From an uncultured Paludibacter sp. (lineage in GTDB: Bacteria > Bacteroidota > Bacteroidia > Bacteroidales > Paludibacteraceae): DNA of 64,000 nucleotides. The notes beneath the pieces are model-generated. The model had not been told where the DNA came from. It searched no databases and worked only from the letters and a program-made list of their open reading frames with translations. Of this stretch, positions 57,901 through 64,000 are shown in pieces; the stretch's first letter is position 1, and each line of letters starts with the position of its first letter. Made by a program: the position numbers and the translations under genes. The stretch covers positions 62,001 through 126,000 of the forward strand of contig CALCBD010000039.1 in the NCBI GenBank assembly GCA_937897985.1, read 5' to 3'.

Positions 57901-59874
57901 ATGCAAAGAATTGTTATATTATTAGTCATTGGTACATTTGCTCTTTTTGTAAATGCCCAGACTCCGGCTCAAAAAGAGGCTGTTCGCCGGCAAAAAGAGC
58001 TACTGAAATTTGAAACCGCAACTGCACAACAGGTGCAGCAACTTTTTCAGCAAAACGGATTACAAAACCAACATCCGCGTCAGTTTGCCACACAAGCAGA
58101 TATCGACCGCGTAAAAAGTCTGATTAAAAGCGGTGACCCGCTTATGTTGAAAGCCTGGGAGCAGATGAAAAAACTGGCAGATGAAAATTTGCAAAAACCA
58201 TTCGTTACCGGCGAACTCGACGATGCCAAACTCCGTGTAAAAGGCACGCATGCGAATGCTGTTTTGCTGCCGCCTTTGGTGATTGCTTATTGGATTACCG
58301 GTGAAAACAACTATGCAAAGAGAGCTTTCGAAGTATTCGAAAATATGGCAGGCTGGGCTGACTGGGGGACGCTGATTGAACCACCTTACACCGACCGGCA
58401 TTTTCTGGACACCGGTATTGCGGCTTTCGATGCTGCTCTTATTTACGATGGACTTTACAACTGGATGTCGCCCGAACAACGAAATTTTGTATTTGAAACC
58501 ACACAAAAATACCTCTTTATTCCCTCGCTGGCGCAATATAAAAACGAAGCCAAACGTACCTGGCAATGGAACAAAGCCAACAATAACTGGAACGGAATCT
58601 GTAACGGAAACATTGCCGTAGCTGCATTATGTATGTACGAACGCAATCCGGAAACTATGGGCTGGCTCGTAGCCACTGCTGCCAACGACATGCAGATTTT
58701 CATCCGCGAATTTGAACCCGACGGACAAAGTGAGGAAGGGTTAATGTATTGGGGTTACGGACTGATGTACACATTTCCGGCATTAGATTGTTTGCAACGC
58801 CATTTGGGAACAACTTTCGGGTTGGCCGAAACGCCCGGCATGCGGAAAACAGGATATTTTCCTGTATATACAACCGGAACTGTAACTTCCATCAATATCG
58901 GCGACGACCCGCTGAAAACCGATAAAGCGAAAACCTTTTTCTGGCCGGCAAAGCATTTGCAGGACCCAGTACTGGCCAAACTGCAATACGATATGGTAAT
59001 GGAGCAAAACGGCGATTTGCCCTGGTTCGATTTTTTTTATTACGATCCGGAATTAGTAAAAAAAGGAAACAACATCACTGTACAGCCCGACAACTCGGTT
59101 TACGGACTGGAATTGTATTCAATGCGCGAAAACTGGTCAGATCCGAATGCACTTTATGTATCAGTGCATGGTGGCTACAATTCAGCCAGCCACGGACATT
59201 TAGATGCGGGCTCTTTTTATATTCAGGCTCTGGGTGAAGTCTGGGCGTACGGCAATCTGGGTCGCGACGATTATACTTTCCCCGGTTATTTTTCGAAAAA
59301 AACATACCCTGAATACTCAGATTCGGTATATGCGCAAAAAGAAGCCGGACGATGGCATTTTTACCGCCTGCGTACCGAAGGAAAAAACTGTCTGGTTTTC
59401 AATCCATCCACCCGACCCGAACAGGACGAAAAAGGCACAGCATCGGTTATAAGCCAAAAATCAACGCCTGCCCTGAGCAACTACGTTTTCGACCTGAGCG
59501 ATGTGTATAAACGCGATGTAAACAGTTATGAAAGAGCAGTAGAACTCAACCGAAAAAGGAAATTGATTGCGGTTAAAGATGATTTTATTGCAAAAACACC
59601 TTCTACAGTATGGTGGAGCATGCATACCAAAGCGGAGATACAGGTTTCGAAGAATGGTAAAAGTGCGGTACTGTTGCAAAACGGAAAGAAAATGAAAATG
59701 CGTGTTTGCGGAGTAAAAAATGCCCGTTTTCAGGTATTGCCGGCTACGAATTTGCCGGGCGAAACATTTCCATTGACAAAAAACTCTGAAAACACCGGCT
59801 TTCGGAAAATAGCTGTAAAACTCGAAAACGTGACAAAAGCAGGTTTAAAAGTTGAGTTTTCGTTTCCGAAATAA
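57901..59874 (+). CDS. Heparinase II/III-family polysaccharide lyase-like protein
   Basis: Start set at MQRIVILLVIG (57901), just before the signal peptide core (LFVNAQ) and downstream of the predicted promoter. 657 residues: N-terminal (alpha/alpha)n toroid (about 40-400; NNNWNGICNGNIAVAALCMY, DGQSEEGLMYWGYGLMYTFP) and C-terminal beta-sandwich (VSVHGGYNSASHGHLDAGSF, near 425), as in heparinase/alginate-lyase-type families. Conserved Asn, Tyr and His typical of these lyases are present (NGICNGN, GLMYWGYG, GHLD). It eliminates uronate-containing bonds in the periplasm. This points to a uronic-acid-containing glycan. PL family not assigned. Confidence 0.82.
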   Translation: MQRIVILLVIGTFALFVNAQTPAQKEAVRRQKELLKFETATAQQVQQLFQQNGLQNQHPRQFATQADIDRVKSLIKSGDPLMLKAWEQMKKLADENLQKPFVTGELDDAKLRVKGTHANAVLLPPLVIAYWITGENNYAKRAFEVFENMAGWADWGTLIEPPYTDRHFLDTGIAAFDAALIYDGLYNWMSPEQRNFVFETTQKYLFIPSLAQYKNEAKRTWQWNKANNNWNGICNGNIAVAALCMYERNPETMGWLVATAANDMQIFIREFEPDGQSEEGLMYWGYGLMYTFPALDCLQRHLGTTFGLAETPGMRKTGYFPVYTTGTVTSINIGDDPLKTDKAKTFFWPAKHLQDPVLAKLQYDMVMEQNGDLPWFDFFYYDPELVKKGNNITVQPDNSVYGLELYSMRENWSDPNALYVSVHGGYNSASHGHLDAGSFYIQALGEVWAYGNLGRDDYTFPGYFSKKTYPEYSDSVYAQKEAGRWHFYRLRTEGKNCLVFNPSTRPEQDEKGTASVISQKSTPALSNYVFDLSDVYKRDVNSYERAVELNRKRKLIAVKDDFIAKTPSTVWWSMHTKAEIQVSKNGKSAVLLQNGKKMKMRVCGVKNARFQVLPATNLPGETFPLTKNSENTGFRKIAVKLENVTKAGLKVEFSFPK

Positions 59875-59918
59875 CTATCTCTGAGAAAAGTTGAAATTCA
59901 AGCAAAATAAAAATCTCT

Positions 59919-62483
59919 ATGAATTACAAAATGACAATTCTGGCTGTTTTGTGCGTGTTCAACACATTTGCACAAAACCGTATTATAAAGCTAACCGACA
60001 ACTGGCAAATGCGCGAAACCACTTCCGAAAAATGGCTGCCGGCTGTTGTGCCCGGTTGTGTACACAGCGATTTGGAACGCAACAAACTCATTGCCGACCC
60101 TTATTTTCGTACCAACGAAAAGGATTTACAGTGGATTGATAAAAAAGACTGGGAGTATAAAACTGTTTTTCAGATGACCGACAAAACGCTGAATGCAGCC
60201 AATATTGAACTCGTTTTTAAAGGGTTGGATACGTATGCAGGTGTTTTTGTGAACGATCATAAAGTGCTCGAATCCGATAATATGTTCCGGGAATGGATAG
60301 TTGATGTAAAACCCTATCTGAGAAAAGGAGAAAATGTATTGCGGATATATTTTTATTCCCCTGTCAATAAGGGTTTGCAATTGCTTAAAGCCAACGGTTT
60401 TACACTCCACGCAGCCAACGATCAGGCTGTAAACGGTGGGTTAGCCAGGACTGAATTGGTTAGTCCGTTTATTCGTAAGGCGCCTTACCATTTCGGTTGG
60501 GACTGGGGGCCGCGTTTTGTGACTTCAGGTATCTGGCAACCTGTGTATCTGCTTTGTTGGGATAAGGTTAAGATGAATGTTTTTTATGTGGAGCAAAAAT
60601 CGTTAACCGATGAGCTTGCCACATTGAACGGAAAAGCAGAAATACAGTCGGCAATTTCGGGAAAAGCAAAACTGGCTGTTTTTGTAAACAGTCGGCCGGT
60701 ACGCCTTCAGAACATCTCTCTTTCGGCAGGACTGAATTCTTTTCAGATTCCGTTTGAGATTGAAAAGCCTGAACGTTGGTGGACAAACGGACTGGGAAAA
60801 GCCACACTTTACAATGTTACGGCAAAAATAATTGCTGACGGTAGCGAAGATAGTCTGAAACATGCAATCGGATTGCGCACACTGAAACTTATTCAGAAGC
60901 CGGATAGTGCAGGTCACAGTTTTTATTTTGAGTTGAATGGTGTTCCCGTTTTTGCCAAAGGCGAAAATCATATTCCCAATGATATGTTTCTGGATAAAGT
61001 AACCAGCGATGTGTATGATTGGGAGATTGAAACTGCCGTAAAATCCAATTTAAACATGCTGCGTGTATGGGGCGGTGGCATTTACGAAAACGATTATTTC
61101 TACGAACTGTGCGACCGTAACGGCATACTTGTGTGGCAGGATTTTATGTTTGCCTGCTCCATGTATCCCGGCAACGAATGGTTCCTGAATTCCATTTCAA
61201 AAGAAACGGAATATCAGGTGAAACGACTCCGGAATCATCCATCCATTGCGCTCTGGTGTGGAAATAACGAAATAGATGTGGCATGGCAGAACTTCAACCC
61301 GAATGGTGACTGGGGATGGAAAAAAGCATACACTGCAACTCAGAGAAATCAGGTTTGGCAGGCCTACGATACTATTTTTAATCACATTCTGCCTGCTAAA
61401 GTAACTGCACTTTCGGGCAATACAGCCTATTGGCAATCGTCGCCGGCAAGCATTGTTGCCCGGCAGCACGCCAACGACAAAAACCCCGACGGTGATGTGC
61501 ATTACTGGGGTGTTTGGTGGGGTAAACATCCGTTCGAAAAATATGCTGAAAATATCGGACGGTTTATGAGTGAATACGGCTTTCAGTCGTTTCCCGAACT
61601 CGAATCTGTACGAAAGTATGCACTCCCCGAAGACTACGATATCGAATCGGAGGTTATGCGTCACCATCAGCGGAGTAGTATAGGCAATGTTACGATTAAG
61701 GAATATATGGATATGTATTACCGAAAACCGCTCAGCTTCGAAAAGTTTTTATACGTTGGTCAGGTTTTACAGGCTTATGGAATCCGGTATGCCATCGAAG
61801 CACACCGTAGGGCCATGCCATACAATATGGGTTCGCTGGTATGGCAAATCAACGATTGCTGGCCGGTGGCATCGTGGTCGGGCTGCGATTATTACAAACG
61901 CTGGAAAGCACTGCAGTATGAAATTAAACGAAGTTTTGAACCTGTAATCATCTCTGCTTTTGAAGAAAACGGAAAAACATCCGTTACCATTATTTCCGAT
62001 AAGCAAAAACCTATTCAGGGCACGCTCGATATGGAATTATACGACTTTGGCGGAAAACTGCTGAAATCGCATTCAATCCCTGTAGATGTGGTCTCCAATG
62101 CGCCAACGAAGGTTTTCGAAACACAAACAAACACGCTGACCGATAATGTGGAAAGTACTTATGCTTTAATCCGGTTGAACAGCAATGGTAAAGAAATTGC
62201 CCGTAAAGTACATTATTTTACCCGGCCCAAAAATCTGTCACTTCAGAAACCAACTATCCAATCGGATATAGTGAAAGAAAAAGACAAATGGATAATCACG
62301 CTAAAAACGAATGTATTGGCAAAAGATGTGTACCTGAATTTTGAGGGCGACGAAGGCTTCTTCGATGATAATTACTTTGATCTTTTACCCGGCGAAACCA
62401 AAACATTGATTTACAGACTAAAACAAGGGAATAATCCTGCGAAAGCATTAAGCGTACTGTCGTTGTGGGATTCATATAACTGA
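59919..62483 (+). CDS. GH2 beta-mannosidase, exported
   Basis: 854 residues with a signal peptide (CVFNTFAQNRII). GH2 layout: sugar-binding jelly roll (about 20-200; WLPAVVPGCVHSDLERNKLI, HFGWDWGPRFVTSGIW), immunoglobulin-like domain (about 210-320), TIM barrel (about 325-640) with GENHIPNDMF, NLNMLRVWGGGIYENDYFYE, acid/base Glu in LWCGNNEIDVAW and nucleophile Glu in FMSEYGFQSFPELE, and further beta-sandwich domains. GCVHSDL and the WGGGIYE pair are typical of beta-mannosidases rather than beta-galactosidases. Probably periplasmic; removes terminal beta-mannose. It follows the lyase gene by 44 nt, the same transcript. Confidence 0.93.
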   Translation: MNYKMTILAVLCVFNTFAQNRIIKLTDNWQMRETTSEKWLPAVVPGCVHSDLERNKLIADPYFRTNEKDLQWIDKKDWEYKTVFQMTDKTLNAANIELVFKGLDTYAGVFVNDHKVLESDNMFREWIVDVKPYLRKGENVLRIYFYSPVNKGLQLLKANGFTLHAANDQAVNGGLARTELVSPFIRKAPYHFGWDWGPRFVTSGIWQPVYLLCWDKVKMNVFYVEQKSLTDELATLNGKAEIQSAISGKAKLAVFVNSRPVRLQNISLSAGLNSFQIPFEIEKPERWWTNGLGKATLYNVTAKIIADGSEDSLKHAIGLRTLKLIQKPDSAGHSFYFELNGVPVFAKGENHIPNDMFLDKVTSDVYDWEIETAVKSNLNMLRVWGGGIYENDYFYELCDRNGILVWQDFMFACSMYPGNEWFLNSISKETEYQVKRLRNHPSIALWCGNNEIDVAWQNFNPNGDWGWKKAYTATQRNQVWQAYDTIFNHILPAKVTALSGNTAYWQSSPASIVARQHANDKNPDGDVHYWGVWWGKHPFEKYAENIGRFMSEYGFQSFPELESVRKYALPEDYDIESEVMRHHQRSSIGNVTIKEYMDMYYRKPLSFEKFLYVGQVLQAYGIRYAIEAHRRAMPYNMGSLVWQINDCWPVASWSGCDYYKRWKALQYEIKRSFEPVIISAFEENGKTSVTIISDKQKPIQGTLDMELYDFGGKLLKSHSIPVDVVSNAPTKVFETQTNTLTDNVESTYALIRLNSNGKEIARKVHYFTRPKNLSLQKPTIQSDIVKEKDKWIITLKTNVLAKDVYLNFEGDEGFFDDNYFDLLPGETKTLIYRLKQGNNPAKALSVLSLWDSYN

Positions 62484-62517
62484 GCGTTTTAGTTTACAAA
62501 TTCCATATCATTCTCGC

Positions 62518-62558
62518 AAAATAGTATAATTCAGGTATTTTTTTCTGTATACCTTTGC
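62518..62558 (+). promoter_or_regulatory. Putative AraC-site promoter of the second GH2 gene
   Basis: CAAAATAGTATAAT (62518-62531) and -7 box TACCTTTG (62551-62558), 33 bp start-to-start. It gives a leader of about 150 nt before ATG 62720. Confidence 0.65.
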
Positions 62559-62625
62559 ACTCAGATGTATACTTCGAAAAAATCAACATGAAACGTCCAT
62601 GACCCAATTTAAATTTAGGACACAC

Positions 62626-62696
62626 AAGGGGAATGATTATAAAATAAACAAAAACTCAATGCGCCAGACATATTCCCCCTTCAGGGGCTAAGGGGG
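62626..62696 (+). other. Competing hairpins in the leader of the second GH2 gene
   Basis: CCCCCTT (62675-62681) can pair with AAGGGGG (62690-62696) or, with one bulge, ATTCCCCCTT (62672-62681) can pair with the upstream AAGGGGAAT (62626-62634). The two are mutually exclusive. The GC-rich hairpin may also be a REP-like repeat. Confidence 0.5.
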
Positions 62697-62719
62697 CAGA
62701 TATATCAATTATAATCAAC

Positions 62720-64000
62720 ATGAAAACAATCAATCTATCGTCGCTGAACTGGGAGTTGGTGGGTACAAAACCCCACTACTGGCGCTTATGGGAACAGATG
62801 AACGAAATGCGCATCAAACATCCCGAAAACGCGCCTGTACCTGCAAATGTGCCGGGTTCGGTACAACAATCGTTACTCGATGCCGGTATTATTCCCGACT
62901 GGAACATTGGAACAAATTACCGCGATATTGAATGGATAGAGAACCGTCACTGGATTTATTTTGCTGATATACCTGATACTTATTTTCAGGTTGGGAGTAC
63001 TACCATATTGCATTGCAAAGGTCTGGATGGCGATGGTGAGGTTTGGCTGAACGGACAAAAAGCCGGTGAATTCAACAACACACATCTCGATTATCGTTTT
63101 GATCTGACATCATTTCTTAAAACATCCGGCAATCGGCTGGCTTTGGTATTTTTCTGCCCCGAACGTTATCAGGGACAGGTGTACTGGACCTCAAAAACAA
63201 AGATAAACAAACCGCGTTTTTATTACAACTGGGACTGGTGTCCGCGCATTATTCAGACAGGAATTTTCGACGATATCTGTCTCGAAATCATTGATGCTAT
63301 TCTAATTGAAGAACTCTACAGCTATACCGATGTGGACATTGAGTCAAAAACCGGAAAGTTACAGCTAAAGGCAGTTTCTTCAGCAGAAATTGCAAACGAG
63401 ACAATTAAAATTTGTTTGAAAGGTACAGACGATGTTTGTATATTTAATAAAACATTTCCTGCCAAAAATTTTAGTAAAGGTGTTGAAATTGAAATCCCAA
63501 ATGTATTGCTTTGGGAGCCTAATGGTATTGGCAATCAGCCACTTTACACGCTCGACTGCACTTTGGTCTCCAGCCAAAACTCAGAATTACAAATCATTAC
63601 ACGAAAAATTGGATTTCGCTCCGTTAACTGGCTGCCTTGTAAAAATGCTCATCCAAAAGCCGACCCGTGGATACTGAATATAAACGGGAATAACATTTTT
63701 ATGCAGGGCGTCAACTGGACACCAATTCGCACCATGTTTGCTGATGTAACACGTGAAATGTATCGGGAGTGGTTATTGAAATACAAAAATATGGGTGCCA
63801 ATATACTACGTGTTTGGGGTGGTGCCACGCTCGAAAAAGCCTGTTTTTATGAACTTTGTGATGAAATGGGGTTAATGATTTGGCAGGAATTTCCGATTTC
63901 GTCATCGGGCATTTGCAATACACCACCGGAAGATACTGAAAGTGTGGAACTTATGGCTCAGATTGTTGAAAGTTATATTCGACGACGTCATTATCATGCT
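62720..64000 (+). CDS. GH2 beta-mannosidase-like enzyme, cytoplasmic (3' end outside window)
   Basis: Open from ATG 62720 to the window end, 427 codons, no stop reached. No signal peptide (MKTINLSSLNWELVGT), so unlike its neighbour it is probably cytoplasmic. GH2 jelly roll (NVPGSVQQSLLDAGIIPDWN, YYNWDWCPRIIQTGIFDD), immunoglobulin-like domain, and the start of the TIM barrel (MQGVNWTPIRTMFADVTREM, MGANILRVWGGATLEKACFY, GLMIWQEFPISSSG). The catalytic Glu residues lie beyond the window. It likely hydrolyses short beta-mannosides taken up by the symporter, alongside GH130. Beta-galactosidase activity cannot be excluded. Confidence 0.88.
   Translation, partial: MKTINLSSLNWELVGTKPHYWRLWEQMNEMRIKHPENAPVPANVPGSVQQSLLDAGIIPDWNIGTNYRDIEWIENRHWIYFADIPDTYFQVGSTTILHCKGLDGDGEVWLNGQKAGEFNNTHLDYRFDLTSFLKTSGNRLALVFFCPERYQGQVYWTSKTKINKPRFYYNWDWCPRIIQTGIFDDICLEIIDAILIEELYSYTDVDIESKTGKLQLKAVSSAEIANETIKICLKGTDDVCIFNKTFPAKNFSKGVEIEIPNVLLWEPNGIGNQPLYTLDCTLVSSQNSELQIITRKIGFRSVNWLPCKNAHPKADPWILNINGNNIFMQGVNWTPIRTMFADVTREMYREWLLKYKNMGANILRVWGGATLEKACFYELCDEMGLMIWQEFPISSSGICNTPPEDTESVELMAQIVESYIRRRHYHA

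Noticed and set aside
58060..58566. Antisense open frame of 168 codons in the lyase gene
   Set aside because: Mirror of a well-supported coding frame; no domain, promoter or start support.

Overview
The window is 64 kb of an AT-rich chromosome from a member of the Bacteroidota. The evidence is three SusC/SusD pairs, lipoprotein signals of the Bacteroidota type, six proteins ending in a type IX secretion (T9SS) sorting tail, and promoters of the form TAnnTTTG (the Bacteroidota -7 element). I recognised no tRNA, rRNA, CRISPR array or complete insertion sequence. Almost everything is polysaccharide-utilisation machinery.

Layout. (1) 1-9607, plus strand: the 3' part of a SusC gene, its SusD, a GH144/glycoamylase-type glucanase lipoprotein and two T9SS-exported carbohydrate-binding proteins, one with an SGNH esterase domain. 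(2) 9799-23888, minus strand: GH95, two related five-bladed-propeller hydrolases, two GH16-containing T9SS proteins, a beta-helix T9SS protein and a GH9-like gene broken by an in-frame stop. (3) 24146-34667, minus: two tandem SusC/SusD pairs plus a DUF1735 lipoprotein; the leading SusC has a stop codon inside its signal peptide. (4) 34713-40039: an FAD oxidoreductase and a sodium:solute symporter (minus), divergent from a LacI-family regulator. (5) 40084-43824: a G-rich heptamer array, an oxidoreductase, and a beta-helix protein fused to a rhamnose-mutarotase-like domain. (6) 44033-64000, mostly plus: a beta-helix T9SS protein, an acetyl-xylan-esterase-like hydrolase, an AraC regulator (minus), GH130, a second symporter, an Asp-rich protein, a sialate-O-acetylesterase-like enzyme, a heparinase-like lyase and two GH2 enzymes (the second cut by the window end). 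Two DUF4143 ATPase genes are interspersed.

Regulation can be partly read from the DNA. A LacI-type operator pair (consensus TGyAAACGATTACA, two sites exactly 30 bp apart) occurs both beside the lacI gene/symporter promoter and upstream of the beta-helix gene at 20109. This suggests one regulator controls regions 2-4. Independently, a 14-bp element CAAAATARTATNAT occurs seven times in region 6 promoters. At three of them it lies 33-34 bp upstream of a -7 box, which points to the AraC protein encoded at 47057-47920 as their activator.

Inferred physiology: regions 1-4 import and cut complex, probably plant or algal, glycans. Region 6 releases and phosphorolyses beta-mannosides, with de-acetylation and lyase steps. 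Substrates are inference only. The two premature stops and a GH16 module that has lost both catalytic glutamates suggest partial decay or repurposing of regions 2-3.
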